DNA of 58,644 nucleotides from Bryobacterales bacterium (GCA_027324255.1 DAHVTI010000370.1:1-58644); one strand, 5' to 3'. Numbered from the stretch's first letter, positions 46,582 to 56,338 are shown. A program made the numbers and translations. The notes: generated from the letters alone by a model not told the origin.

Positions 46582-47892
46582 TCACTTCGGCAGCTTCGAA
46601 AAAATGCGGTCCTCCAGCCAGTGCGCATCCCACCACTCGATGGGATTCACCTGCACGCCGTCGATCTGCATGGAGAAGTGGAGGTGATCGCCGCCGGCCA
46701 GGCCGGTCGCTCCGCTGCGGCCCAACTCCTGGCCGCGCTCGACAGTCTGCCCCTTCTTCACTTCGATGCGGCTCATGTGGCCGTAGATGGACTGGAGGCC
46801 GTAACCGTGATCGAGCACCACGCAATTGCCGTAGATGCCCAGGCGGCCGGCGTAGACCACCTTGCCGGAGTTGGAAGCCACCACGGGCGCCTGCTGGACT
46901 TTCGACAGGTCGAAGCCGAGGTGCACCTGCTCGTCCACCTTCTTGCCCTGGTAGGTGTAGCTCCTGACGTCGGCAAACAGCGCTTCCACCTTCGAATTCG
47001 AAAGCTGCTGGAAGGGCGGCGACCAAAGGAAGCGCGGCTCGGTCTGGTCGCGCAGGCTGGCCATCGTGTGGTTGTTCTCGCGGCGCACTTCGCGGTTGAT
47101 GCGCAGGAAGCGCTCCAGTTTGTCGCCCGTGCCGCCGGGGTCGATTTCGTTGATCGCCTTTTCGATGAAGGCGTCGGTGAGCTCGATATTGCGGCGCCGG
47201 AACGCCTTGGGCTTCAGGCGGTACCAGAACTGCGCGGTCACCTCGTGGCCGGCGGGGTTCGAGGCATAGACCAGCGGCACGGTATCGGCCGGCGTGTCCC
47301 AGGGGAACGCGAACAGGCAGAAGCGTTCGTTCTGGCTCTTGGCGCCTGGCAGGGGGAAGCTGCGGAACTTGTGCGGCCCCACTTTGACGCCCGCCTCCGT
47401 CCAGTAGCCGGAAACGGTGAAGGTGACCAATTCAGCGCCGCCGAGGTTGATGTAGTGTTGGGCGCCATCGGCAGTGACGCGCGGCGGCTCCAGATTGATG
47501 ACCACCTGATAGGTGCGCTGCGCGACAGCGCCCCTGAGATCGTTCGAGACCGCCTTGACGGTCAACTGCGCGGGGCCGCTCCTGAAGCCCTGGTCCTGGC
47601 GGGCGCTCAACTCCAGCGGGACTTCGGCGGGCGCCAGGCGCTTCTTCCAGAACAGGAGCCGGTCCGCCGGCTGTTGGAAAGACGCCGTGCTCACTGCGCT
47701 GCCCTGACGCACCGTGGCCGTGACGGAGCGCGCGCCATGCGGATTCATCACGGTGATCGAGAGCCGGCTGGAGGCGGCCAGCACCTTGGGCGCGGGCTTC
47801 ACCTCGAGGGTGGATTCAGAGGAGAGAAAGAAGAGGGCGGCCGGCGCCCCGATTGCCAGAATCAGGACGCCGGTTAACAAGATGGCTTTCAC
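46582..47892 (-). CDS. M23-family metallopeptidase
   Basis: N-terminal TM/signal; HLGFDLSKVQQAPVVASNSGKVVYAGRLGIYGNCVVLDHGYGLQSIYGHMSRIEVKKGQTVERGQELGRSGATGLAGGDHLHFSMQIDG. Confidence 0.93.
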   Translation of the reverse strand: MKAILLTGVLILAIGAPAALFFLSSESTLEVKPAPKVLAASSRLSITVMNPHGARSVTATVRQGSAVSTASFQQPADRLLFWKKRLAPAEVPLELSARQDQGFRSGPAQLTVKAVSNDLRGAVAQRTYQVVINLEPPRVTADGAQHYINLGGAELVTFTVSGYWTEAGVKVGPHKFRSFPLPGAKSQNERFCLFAFPWDTPADTVPLVYASNPAGHEVTAQFWYRLKPKAFRRRNIELTDAFIEKAINEIDPGGTGDKLERFLRINREVRRENNHTMASLRDQTEPRFLWSPPFQQLSNSKVEALFADVRSYTYQGKKVDEQVHLGFDLSKVQQAPVVASNSGKVVYAGRLGIYGNCVVLDHGYGLQSIYGHMSRIEVKKGQTVERGQELGRSGATGLAGGDHLHFSMQIDGVQVNPIEWWDAHWLEDRIFSKLPK

Positions 47893-47915
47893 ATCTCCAG
47901 CGTAGCGGAGGCAAC

Positions 47916-49298
47916 CTAGCTGTAGAGCCGGTCCCAGCTACGCTCGTTGTTCCAGTTCTCCGTCGGCTCGAAGTAGCCGGTGTTCGGCGCCAGGTGCTTC
48001 CTGATCTCGTCCGGGTTGGGCTCCACGCCGAGGCCGGGCTTGTTCGGCACGGCGGCAAAGCCTTTCTCGTAGAGCGGCTGATCGTAGCCGGTGACGAGAT
48101 CCTTCCACCAGGGCACGTCCACAGAGTGATGCTCGAGCACCAGGAAGTTCTCCGTGGCCGCGGCGCAGTGCACGTTCGCCATGAAGGAGATGGGCGTGCC
48201 GGCAAAGTGCATGGCCATGGCGTGGCCGTACTCCATCACGGCGTCGCCGATCTTCTTGGTCTCCAGCAGGCCGCCCGACGAGGCCAGGTCGGGGTGGAAG
48301 ATATCGACGGCGTGGTTCTTCGCCAGTTCGATGAAGGGCTCCTTGAGGTAGATGTCCTCGCCGGTGAGAGTGGGGATGTCCACCTCGTTGGTGATCTGCT
48401 TCCACAGTTCGGTCTGCTGCCAGGGGATCATGTCCTCGAGCCACGCCAGGTTGTACTTGGCCAGGCCCTTGCCCAGGCGGATGCAGGAGTTCACGCCGAG
48501 GTGGCCGAAGTGATCGGCCGCAAGAGGAATGTCCCAGCCGACGACTTCACGGATCTGCGCCACATAGTCGCACATGAGGCCGATGCCTTTTTCGGTGATT
48601 TCCATGCCGGTGAACATGTGGGGGACCATGCCGGCGGCGCGCTGGTCCATGCCCAGCGGCGACGTGACGCAGCCCGGGATCTTCTCCACCAGGTCAACGC
48701 CCAGATCCATCTTGAGCCAGGTGAAGCCCTCTTCCCGGCGCTTTTTCATCCGCTCGCCGTAGATCTTGGGGTCGTGCGACTCGGTGGTGTCGCAGTACAT
48801 CCTGATCCTGTCGCGGAACTTGCCGCCCAGCATCTGGTAGGCGGGCACGTTGTACGCCTTCCCGGCCAGGTCCCACAGCGCCATCTCCACTCCGCACACC
48901 CCGCCGGCCTGCCGCGCGTGGAAGCCGAACTGCTTGATCTTGCGGAAGACCTTGTCGATATTGCAGGGATTCTCGCCGATCAGCCGGGACTTGAGCATGA
49001 GCGCGTACGTCACGCTGGCCCCGTCGCGCACCTCGCCGTAACCCGAGATGCCCTGGTTGGTGTCGATGCGGATGATGGGCGCGCGCATCGGCGCGCCGGT
49101 GATGTGCGCGAAGCGCAGGTCCGTGATGCGCAGGTCGGACGGCTTCGAGGCCGTCTTCACATTGTTCTGGTAGGCCTGGATGGTCTCTTCGGCCCAGAAG
49201 GTTGCGGCCGCGGCACCGGTGGCCGCGCCCAGAAAGCCGCGGCGGTTGATGCCGCGGCGGTTCTTCCACCATTTGCGTGTCGGGTTCTGCATGGTCAT
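47916..49298 (-). CDS. mandelate racemase/muconate-lactonising (enolase superfamily) enzyme with Tat signal
   Basis: NRRGFLGAATGAAAATFWAEE; GVEMALWDLAGKAYNVPAYQMLGGKFRDRIRMY; LAADHFG; WLEDMIPWQQTELW; LTGEDIYL; DLASSGGLLETKKIGD. Confidence 0.92.
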   Translation of the reverse strand: MTMQNPTRKWWKNRRGINRRGFLGAATGAAAATFWAEETIQAYQNNVKTASKPSDLRITDLRFAHITGAPMRAPIIRIDTNQGISGYGEVRDGASVTYALMLKSRLIGENPCNIDKVFRKIKQFGFHARQAGGVCGVEMALWDLAGKAYNVPAYQMLGGKFRDRIRMYCDTTESHDPKIYGERMKKRREEGFTWLKMDLGVDLVEKIPGCVTSPLGMDQRAAGMVPHMFTGMEITEKGIGLMCDYVAQIREVVGWDIPLAADHFGHLGVNSCIRLGKGLAKYNLAWLEDMIPWQQTELWKQITNEVDIPTLTGEDIYLKEPFIELAKNHAVDIFHPDLASSGGLLETKKIGDAVMEYGHAMAMHFAGTPISFMANVHCAAATENFLVLEHHSVDVPWWKDLVTGYDQPLYEKGFAAVPNKPGLGVEPNPDEIRKHLAPNTGYFEPTENWNNERSWDRLYS

Positions 49299-49318
49299 CG
49301 TTCTCCTGGAGGTTCTCG

Positions 49319-50233
49319 CTACCGCTTCACGGGCATGCGCATCTTCGAGCCTTTGGATTCGGCCCACTTGTTGAAGTCCTCGATCATGGCCGGAGACCAG
49401 CCTGCGTCGATCTGGCCGGGCGTGTACTTCTGCTCTCTCAGCATCTGGTGGCCCCATTGGTCGCGCAAGCGGGTGAGTTCACTCTCGTCGGCCACTTTCT
49501 CGGCCAAGTGGGCCGGGATGAATACCACGCCCTCCGGGTCGCTCAGCACCACGTCGCCCGGCAGCGCCGTCGCGCCGCCGATGCGGATGGGCACGTTGAA
49601 GCCCATCAGCGTGACTTCGGCGATGGCGGAAGGGTCGAAGCCGCGGCAGAAGACCTTGAACCCTTTGATTTCGGAGATGCCGGAGACGTCGCGCACGGCG
49701 CCGTCCACAATCAGCCCGGTGCCGGTCTTGGTCCAGATGGAGGTGCCCAGATTGTCGCCGATGATGGTGCCGTCCTTGATCTTGCCGAAGAGATCCACCA
49801 CCATCACGTCGCGCTTCACCAGGGTGTCGATGACCCACGAATTCTGCCCGCGGCCGACGCGCTTCTCCTGCTTGGCATGGTCGTTGATGACGGCTTCCAT
49901 GTCGGCGCGTTTGGGCATGAAAACCGCCGTCACGACGCGACCCACCATCCGGTCGCCCGTCGCGTCGGTGACGTTCACGGTCTTCCAGTTGCCCTCGAAC
50001 TGATTGTGGTAGCCCAGGCGCCGCAGCGTGCCCCACGCCTCTTCGGCGGTGCTCTCCTTCAGGCGGTCGAGCACGGCGTCGGGGACCTTCGGACGCCCGT
50101 CGGGGAATCTCTCTCCCTTCCATTCGCGGGTGATGTCGATGCGCTGCTCGTTGGTGAACATACCCAACTGAGCGGATGCGGGGCAGGCGGCAAAAGCCGT
50201 CAGCACGGCGGCAAGGGCGGCAAAACGGTTCAT
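49319..50233 (-). CDS. RraA-family (HMG/CHA aldolase-like) protein with signal peptide
   Basis: MNRFAALAAVLTAFAACPASAQ; GTIIGDNLGTSIWTKTGTGLIVDGAVRDVSGI; GGATALPGDVVLSDPEGVVFIPAHLAEKV. Confidence 0.88.
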   Translation of the reverse strand: MNRFAALAAVLTAFAACPASAQLGMFTNEQRIDITREWKGERFPDGRPKVPDAVLDRLKESTAEEAWGTLRRLGYHNQFEGNWKTVNVTDATGDRMVGRVVTAVFMPKRADMEAVINDHAKQEKRVGRGQNSWVIDTLVKRDVMVVDLFGKIKDGTIIGDNLGTSIWTKTGTGLIVDGAVRDVSGISEIKGFKVFCRGFDPSAIAEVTLMGFNVPIRIGGATALPGDVVLSDPEGVVFIPAHLAEKVADESELTRLRDQWGHQMLREQKYTPGQIDAGWSPAMIEDFNKWAESKGSKMRMPVKR

Positions 50234-50265
50234 ACGTTCCTTAGGTTCTCCTGATCCGGTAAACG

Positions 50266-51546
50266 TTACCAGGCGGCCACGGAGCCGTCCGAATGAAAGA
50301 CCCGCGCCATCGGGCGCGTCCCGTTGAAAGGATATCGCTTCAGCGCTTCATCCGGGAGTTCGAATCCGAGCCCCGGCTTCTGCGGGAGCGGGAAGCGCCC
50401 GGCCACCATTCGCATGGCGGGGAAGCCGAGCCACTCTTCCCAGATCTTCTCCGCCGGGCCGGGTTCGACGCCCCCGCAGATCTCCTGAACGAGGAAGTTC
50501 GGCAGCGCGGAGTCCACGTGCAGGGTGGCGATGCCGCCGATGGGCCCCTCACAGGCGTGGGGCGCCAGGGAGAGTCCGCCGAGTTCGGCCATCGCCCCGA
50601 TCTTCCAGAGCGCGGTGATGCCGCCGGTGTGGTTGATGTCGGTCTGCAGGATGTCCGCCACGCCGCGCTCGATGATCTCCCGCACGCCGTAGTGGGCCAC
50701 CAGCCTCTCGCCTGTGGCAATGGGCGTGGTGGTGCGGCGGGCGATGCGGCGCATCGCCTCCACGTTTTCCGGCGGGCACGGCTCCTCGATGAACAGCAGG
50801 TGTAGCGGCTCCAGTTCCCTCACCAGCACGGATGCCACGGCAGGGCTGGTCTTCGCGTGGAAGTCCACGGCGATGTCGATGTCCGGCCCCAGCGCTTCGC
50901 GGATCATCGTCAGATGAGCGACGGCGCGCTTCACCTTGGCATGCGAGTCGATCCACTCGTAGTAGCCGGGGATGCCGGTCTTGAAGCAACTGACGCCGTC
51001 CCTGACGGCGGTTTCGCGCAGCTTTTCCAGTTCGGCGCGCGTGGCGGCCCGCGCGTGGTAGTAGCCGCGCACGCCGCGCGAGTCCAGCGCCCCGCCGAGA
51101 ACCTGGTGCACCGGCACGCCCAGCGCCTTGCCGCGCAGGTCCCACAGCGCCTGGTCGATACCGCTGATGGCGGAGCCCATCACCGGTCCGGCGCGATAGA
51201 AGCTGTGGACGTACATCGATTGCCAGTGGTGCTCCACCTGCATCGGATCGGCGCCGATGAGGAACTCCCGGAAGTCCTCCACGCAGGCCATCACGGCCCC
51301 GGCTTTGCCTTCCAGCGTCGCCTCCCCCCACCCGGCGAGACCTTCGTTGGTCTCCAGCTTGACGAAGACGTAGGGCCGGTCCGACTCTCTGCTGATGGAG
51401 ACGCCGAACACCTTCACGGCGGTAATGCGCAGCTTCGAGCCGAGCCCGTCGAACGCCTGGGCGCCGACAGGACGGGCGCCGGCCGGACCCGCCTGGGCCA
51501 GCAGTGGCGGCGCGGAAGCGGCGGTCAGAAACATGCGCCGCTTCAC
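50266..51546 (-). CDS. mandelate racemase/muconate-lactonising (D-galactonate dehydratase-like) enzyme, Tat-like signal
   Basis: MKRRMFLTAASAPPLLAQA; ISGIDQALWDLRGKALGVPVHQVLGG; IAVDFHAKTSPA; LFIEEPCPPENVEAM; IATGERL; ILQTDINHTGGITALWKI. Confidence 0.92.
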   Translation of the reverse strand: MKRRMFLTAASAPPLLAQAGPAGARPVGAQAFDGLGSKLRITAVKVFGVSISRESDRPYVFVKLETNEGLAGWGEATLEGKAGAVMACVEDFREFLIGADPMQVEHHWQSMYVHSFYRAGPVMGSAISGIDQALWDLRGKALGVPVHQVLGGALDSRGVRGYYHARAATRAELEKLRETAVRDGVSCFKTGIPGYYEWIDSHAKVKRAVAHLTMIREALGPDIDIAVDFHAKTSPAVASVLVRELEPLHLLFIEEPCPPENVEAMRRIARRTTTPIATGERLVAHYGVREIIERGVADILQTDINHTGGITALWKIGAMAELGGLSLAPHACEGPIGGIATLHVDSALPNFLVQEICGGVEPGPAEKIWEEWLGFPAMRMVAGRFPLPQKPGLGFELPDEALKRYPFNGTRPMARVFHSDGSVAAW

Positions 51547-52265
51547 GGCCGTGCCTCCAACGCGATGTAGCCGTCTTCGAGGGGGACGCCGGCAAGCTCC
51601 TGGATAAAGAAGTTCGCCGTGCAGCCTGCCACCTGGAGGGCGGCGTTGCGCCAGGCCTGGCTTTCGCCCGCCAGCGGCGCCACGGCGACGTAGTAGCTTT
51701 CAGCCAGGGCGGCGATCTTGCGCGTCATCTGAACGCCGAAGTGCGGCAGGCTCGGACGCAGCACCGCCCCCAGGCCATCACGCAGCAACCCGAGGAACGC
51801 CGCGGGTTCTTCGACGGCCGTGCCAAAGCCCAGCGGAACGGCAGTCTCCTCCGCCAGCTTCCGCAGCCCTTCGGTGTAGCGCACCGGGCACGGCTCGTCC
51901 ATCCAGAGAAGGTGGAATCCCTCCAGGGCGCGGGCAACCTGGGAAGCCTGCAGCGGCGTCAACTGCGCCCGGCAGGAAAGGACGAAGTCCGCCGCGTCTC
52001 CCCCCGCCGCGCGCAGCGCCTCCAGCCGGCGCACCGTGTCGGAGACGAAACGGCGGGCCGGCCCGCCGGCGGCAACCGGCACGGAGAACGCGCGGGCGCC
52101 CAGCGGCCAAAGCCTCCGCAACTCCTCCGGAGTGCCCGCCTGCATGGGCGTCAGGATCCGGACTTTGTTCCGCACCGGCCCGCCCAGCCATTGGTACAGC
52201 GGAACGCGCGCCCGGCGGGACTCGGCCAGCAGCCAATCGAGTTCGTCCTGCGGGGAGCGCGGCAT
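51543..52265 (-). CDS. short, degenerate enolase-superfamily (MR/MLE-like) protein
   Basis: VPLYQWLGGPVRNKVRI; LLWMDEPCPVRYTEGLRKLAEETAVPLGFG; ANFFIQELAGVPLEDGYI. N-terminal capping domain absent. 4-bp overlap with the next gene. Confidence 0.8.
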   Translation of the reverse strand: MPRSPQDELDWLLAESRRARVPLYQWLGGPVRNKVRILTPMQAGTPEELRRLWPLGARAFSVPVAAGGPARRFVSDTVRRLEALRAAGGDAADFVLSCRAQLTPLQASQVARALEGFHLLWMDEPCPVRYTEGLRKLAEETAVPLGFGTAVEEPAAFLGLLRDGLGAVLRPSLPHFGVQMTRKIAALAESYYVAVAPLAGESQAWRNAALQVAGCTANFFIQELAGVPLEDGYIALEARP

Positions 52266-52268
52266 GGA

Positions 52269-53915
52269 TTACCAGAACACGTGGTTCTGCGCCACCACCT
52301 GCGGCAGCGCGTAGGCGTAGAGCGTCACGATGAGGCCGATGAGGAGCGCCAGTGCCAGCCCGTGCTTGAACACAGCGCGGAACAGATCGCCCTCCTTGCC
52401 TTCGATGCCCGCGGCCACGCAGGCAATGATTAACGACTGCGCGCCCACCATTTTGCCCATCACGCCGCCGGTGGAATTGGCCGCGGCCATCAGCACCGGG
52501 TTCAACCCCAGCTTGGTGGCCGTCACCACCTGCAGGTTGCCGAACAGCGCGTTGGAGCCGGCGTCGGTGCCGCTCAGCGCCACGCCCAGCCAGCCGATGA
52601 AGGTGCCGAAGATCGGGTACAGGAAACCCGTGTGCGTCATGGCCAGGCCCATTACCGCGTCCATGCCGCAGTACCTCGTCACGTACGCCAGGCAGATCAT
52701 GCACAGGATGGCCAGGAAACTGTACCGCATGCGGTAGAGGGTGCGGCGGAACACGCGTAGCGTCGTCAGCAGCGAAAGCCCAAGCACCGGGCCGGCCACC
52801 AGGCCGGCAAAGAAGGTGGCGGTGCCCACCGAAGCCAGCCAGTCGAATCCGAAAATGGCGGGCTCGCGGACGTCCGCCGTCACCACCGGCGCGGTGCGGA
52901 TCACCATCTCGTGCAGGCCGGGCACCGGCATCTTGAGGCTGGTGGCGGCCACCGCGTTCTTGACCGCCGGCAGGCCCCACAGCACCACGAATGCCGCGAT
53001 CAGCAGGAACGGGGACCAGGCGTGGAAGACCTGCCCGGTGGTGTAAACCTTCTTCGCCGCCTGAACCGTATCGCGTTCCTCCGGGAAGCGGAAGACCGGG
53101 TTCGGCTTCCAGATTTTGAAGAAGACGGCGCAGGTGACCAGCGCGCCCATGCCGCTGACGATATCCACCAGCGAGGCGTCGATGTAGTTCGACCACAGGA
53201 ATTGGATGCCGCCGAAGGAGAGCCCGGCCACCAGGCACCCCGGCCACGCGCGGAACGTCTCCTTCCAGCCCACCTGCGTGCGCACCAGCCAGAACGGGAG
53301 GATCGCGGCGATGGGCGGCAGGATGCGGCCCATCGTGGCGCTCAGGTCGGACTCCGGCAGGCCCGTCACCGCCGACAGCGCGCGCACCGGGTTGCCCATG
53401 CCGCCCCACGCCACCGGGGCCGTGTTCGCCATCAGGCAGACCACCGCCGTCTCGAAAGGCCGAAAGCCGAGGCCGATCATCATCGAGGCCGTCACCGCCA
53501 CCGGCGCCCCGCCGCCGCCCGCGCCCTCCAGCACCGCGCCGAAGGCAAAGGCGATCAGCAGCAACTGCAGACGGCGATCGTCGGTCAGCGCGCCAATCGA
53601 GCCCTTGATCGTTTCGAAGTGGCCGCTTTCCACCGTCAGGTCATACACGAAAACCGCGCCGATCAGCACCCACGCGATCCACACAATGGCATAAACCGCT
53701 CCGTGCGCCGCCGCCCCGGCCACCATGTGCGGCGGCATCCGGAACACGAACAGCGCCACCGCCGCGCAGGCCAGCAGAGAGTACAACGCCGCCAGGTGCG
53801 CGGCCGTCTTGCGGATCGCCAGGAGATAAAAGAGCAGGGTGATCGGGATCGCCGAGACGAGCGTCGAGAGCGTCACGTTGCCGAGAGGATCGTAGGTCTG
53901 GGTCCAGGTCTGCAT
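52269..53915 (-). CDS. L-lactate permease family (LctP/GlcA) transporter
   Basis: Many TM segments; GAGGGGAPVAVTASMMIGLGFRPFETAVVCLMANTAPVAWGGMGNPVRALSAVTGLP; GWLGVALSGTDAGSNALFGNLQVVTATKLGLNPVLMAAANSTGGVMGKM. Confidence 0.95.
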   Translation of the reverse strand: MQTWTQTYDPLGNVTLSTLVSAIPITLLFYLLAIRKTAAHLAALYSLLACAAVALFVFRMPPHMVAGAAAHGAVYAIVWIAWVLIGAVFVYDLTVESGHFETIKGSIGALTDDRRLQLLLIAFAFGAVLEGAGGGGAPVAVTASMMIGLGFRPFETAVVCLMANTAPVAWGGMGNPVRALSAVTGLPESDLSATMGRILPPIAAILPFWLVRTQVGWKETFRAWPGCLVAGLSFGGIQFLWSNYIDASLVDIVSGMGALVTCAVFFKIWKPNPVFRFPEERDTVQAAKKVYTTGQVFHAWSPFLLIAAFVVLWGLPAVKNAVAATSLKMPVPGLHEMVIRTAPVVTADVREPAIFGFDWLASVGTATFFAGLVAGPVLGLSLLTTLRVFRRTLYRMRYSFLAILCMICLAYVTRYCGMDAVMGLAMTHTGFLYPIFGTFIGWLGVALSGTDAGSNALFGNLQVVTATKLGLNPVLMAAANSTGGVMGKMVGAQSLIIACVAAGIEGKEGDLFRAVFKHGLALALLIGLIVTLYAYALPQVVAQNHVFW

Positions 53916-53994
53916 GGGTCACCGGGCGAAGCGGCATCTTATCAGATTCACGCCGGCGCCTTGCCGGCGGCGCCCGGCGGTGTCGCTGGATCTC

Positions 53995-54939
53995 TCAGCG
54001 CCGGACGCCGGCCCGCAGCGCCTCGGCCAGCCGGAGGGTGTGGCGCTCCCGGCCCGCGGCGTTCGTGTGGAAGCCGTCGAAGTAATCCCCGGGGTTCGTC
54101 TCGGAGGACGGCATCGCGACCAGGAACGAAGCGGATTCGGCGGCCAGCCTGGCGACAATCGGATCGTAGCCGCTGACGGCGGGCGACGTGCCCGACGGCG
54201 GCACCAGCACCGCGACAGGGATGGAGCGCTGTGCGCCCAATTGAAACAGCGCGTTGACGCGGCGGCGGATCTCGTCCTCCGCTCCCGGCGGCGGCGCCGG
54301 CCTGGCGGCGTGCGCGGTCAGCATGGAGGCAAACCCCTCCAAGCCCGGCAGCAGGCTGGAGAGCACGTGCTTCCGGACCTCGTTCCGGATGCCGTAAAAC
54401 AGGCTGAACCGCGAAACCACCAGTTGCGAAGCGACGGTCGGGTGCAGTCCCGCCGCTGAGGCGACGGGGACCACATCCCGCCCGCGCATGAGGTAGTGGG
54501 CGAAGTAGTCGTTGCGGATCTCGTTGCTGAGAATCTGGCCGGGCGCGAGAACCACGATGACGCGGTCCGGGCGGCAGCCCTCGTCAAACAACCTCTGCAG
54601 GCCGAAATACCAGTCCCAATAGAAGGTGCTCTCCACCACGAACCGCCGCACCTGGGCGTACGGCGCCAGCCGCTGGTTCAGGAGGCCCATGTCCACCGAG
54701 TGCAGCAGCAGTGAATTGCCCACCAGCAGCACGCTCCGGGGTTGGCCCGCTTCCTCCGGACGCAGCGCCACCGCCTCCGCGCGCTCGCCCTCCACCCTCC
54801 TCTGAATCGCGCTGCCCGGATCGATGATGTAGCGGGTGCAAAGCTCCGTCGCCGCCGCCAGCAGCACGGCGATGGCGAAGAACACCGCGATGGCCTTGTT
54901 GGCGGAGCGCCGGTTAGAACTGGAAGTAGATGAAGGCAT
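53995..54939 (-). CDS. SGNH-hydrolase-like, membrane-anchored protein (AlgJ/AlgX/DltD-type partner of MBOAT)
   Basis: N-terminal TM; SVLLVGNSLLLHSVDMGLL (GxSxx block I); DYFDGFHTNAAGRERHTLRLAEAL (DxxH). Start MPSSTSSSNRRSANK overlaps the MBOAT end by 26 bp. Confidence 0.78.
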   Translation of the reverse strand: MPSSTSSSNRRSANKAIAVFFAIAVLLAAATELCTRYIIDPGSAIQRRVEGERAEAVALRPEEAGQPRSVLLVGNSLLLHSVDMGLLNQRLAPYAQVRRFVVESTFYWDWYFGLQRLFDEGCRPDRVIVVLAPGQILSNEIRNDYFAHYLMRGRDVVPVASAAGLHPTVASQLVVSRFSLFYGIRNEVRKHVLSSLLPGLEGFASMLTAHAARPAPPPGAEDEIRRRVNALFQLGAQRSIPVAVLVPPSGTSPAVSGYDPIVARLAAESASFLVAMPSSETNPGDYFDGFHTNAAGRERHTLRLAEALRAGVRR

Positions 54940-56338
54940 TGACCTGATTCGCGGCAAAGGCGGTTACCAGCAGCAGCGCGCCGGTACTCCAGGCCAGTCG
55001 CAGCGGGGGAGCGGACTTCTCAAACGGATACTCTTCCTGGCGGACTTCGAGGAAACAATCCAGCACGAAGAGCGGAATCGAATAGGCGAGCAGGAACAGA
55101 AACGCCGTGGCATACTCCGGACGCCAGTGCCAGCGCGCGGCGCCGCCAAGCATCTGGAACGCCGCCGAAAACGAAGGCGCGCGGAAAAATACCCAGGAGA
55201 AGCAGACGACGTGAAAGATGGCGATCCGGGCAAGCCAGGCCCGGGGTTGCAGCAGGCCGGTCTCCGCGGGGGTTTCGGCGGCGCCGCGCCAGCGCGCCCA
55301 GCCCCTTTCCAACGCCAGCCAGCAGCCGTGGATGCCGCCCCACACCACGAAGGTCCAGTTGGAGCCGTGCCACAGGCCGCCGATCAGCATCGTCAGCATC
55401 AGGTTCCGGTAGGTGCGCTTCTCACCCTGGCGGTTGCCCCCCAGCGGAATGTAAAGGTAATCGCGCAGCCACGTGCTGAGGCTGATGTGCCACCGCCGCC
55501 AGAAATCCTGCAGGCTCGCCGCCAGGTAAGGCTGGCGGAAGTTCACCATGAAATGGAACCCGAGCAGTTGCGCCGAACCGCGCGCCATGTCGCTGTAGCC
55601 GCTGAAATCCCCATAGATCTGCCAGGCGAAGGCATAGGTACCCAGGGCCAGAACCGGAATGCTGGGCGGCCCCATCTGGCCGCCGAAAGCCGCGTTGGCG
55701 ATCAGCGCGCAGTTGTCCGCAATCACGCACTTCCGGAAGAGCCCCAGCACGATCAACTGCAGACCGTCGAAGAACCGCGCGGAGTCGTAGGTGCGCTGCT
55801 TTTGGGTCTGGGGCAGCAGGTGGGAAGGGCGCTGGATGGGCCCCGCGATCAGGTGCGGGAAGAGGCAGATGAACAGCGCATAGTCGAGCAGGGAATCGGC
55901 CGGTTCCAGCTTTCCGAAGTACACGTCCACGATGTAGGCGAGGGCCTGGAACGTGTAGAAGGAGATGCCCGGGGGCAGAATGATGTGGAGCATCGGCGCG
56001 GAGACCTGCACCCCTATCAGTCCGAACGAGGAGATCAGCGAGTCCGCGAAGAAGTTGTAGTACTTGAAGAGGCCCAGGAAGCTCAGGTTCAGGCTCACCG
56101 ACAGGATCAGCAGCGCGCGCCTCCGCACCGGATTGGCCGAGGAGGCGATGGTGCGGGAGCAGTAGAAGTCCACCAGTGTCGAAATCAGGATGAGCGTCAG
56201 GAAGCGCCAGTCCCACCAGCCGTAGAAGAAGTAGCTGGCCACCAGCAACATCTGGTTCTGCCGGCGCCGCTCCAGCCGCCAGTAGGCAATGACGACCAGT
56301 GTCAGAAAAAGAATGTAGACGGGGGTATCGAAGAGCAT
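54914..56338 (-). CDS. MBOAT-family O-acyltransferase (AlgI/DltB-like)
   Basis: Start set at MLFDTPVYILFLTLVVIAYWRL; SYFFYGWWDWRFL; PPGISFYTFQALAYIVDVY; AGPIQRPSHLLPQ; FWRRWHISLSTWLRDYLYIPLGGNR; MLIGGLWHGSNWTFVVWGGIHG. Confidence 0.95.
   Translation of the reverse strand: MLFDTPVYILFLTLVVIAYWRLERRRQNQMLLVASYFFYGWWDWRFLTLILISTLVDFYCSRTIASSANPVRRRALLILSVSLNLSFLGLFKYYNFFADSLISSFGLIGVQVSAPMLHIILPPGISFYTFQALAYIVDVYFGKLEPADSLLDYALFICLFPHLIAGPIQRPSHLLPQTQKQRTYDSARFFDGLQLIVLGLFRKCVIADNCALIANAAFGGQMGPPSIPVLALGTYAFAWQIYGDFSGYSDMARGSAQLLGFHFMVNFRQPYLAASLQDFWRRWHISLSTWLRDYLYIPLGGNRQGEKRTYRNLMLTMLIGGLWHGSNWTFVVWGGIHGCWLALERGWARWRGAAETPAETGLLQPRAWLARIAIFHVVCFSWVFFRAPSFSAAFQMLGGAARWHWRPEYATAFLFLLAYSIPLFVLDCFLEVRQEEYPFEKSAPPLRLAWSTGALLLVTAFAANQVNAFIYFQF

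Noticed and set aside
53920-53994. GC-rich inverted repeat gccggcgcc...ggcgcccggc between the SGNH and LctP genes
   Set aside because: No U-tract on either side and imperfect pairing; not enough to call a terminator or riboswitch.
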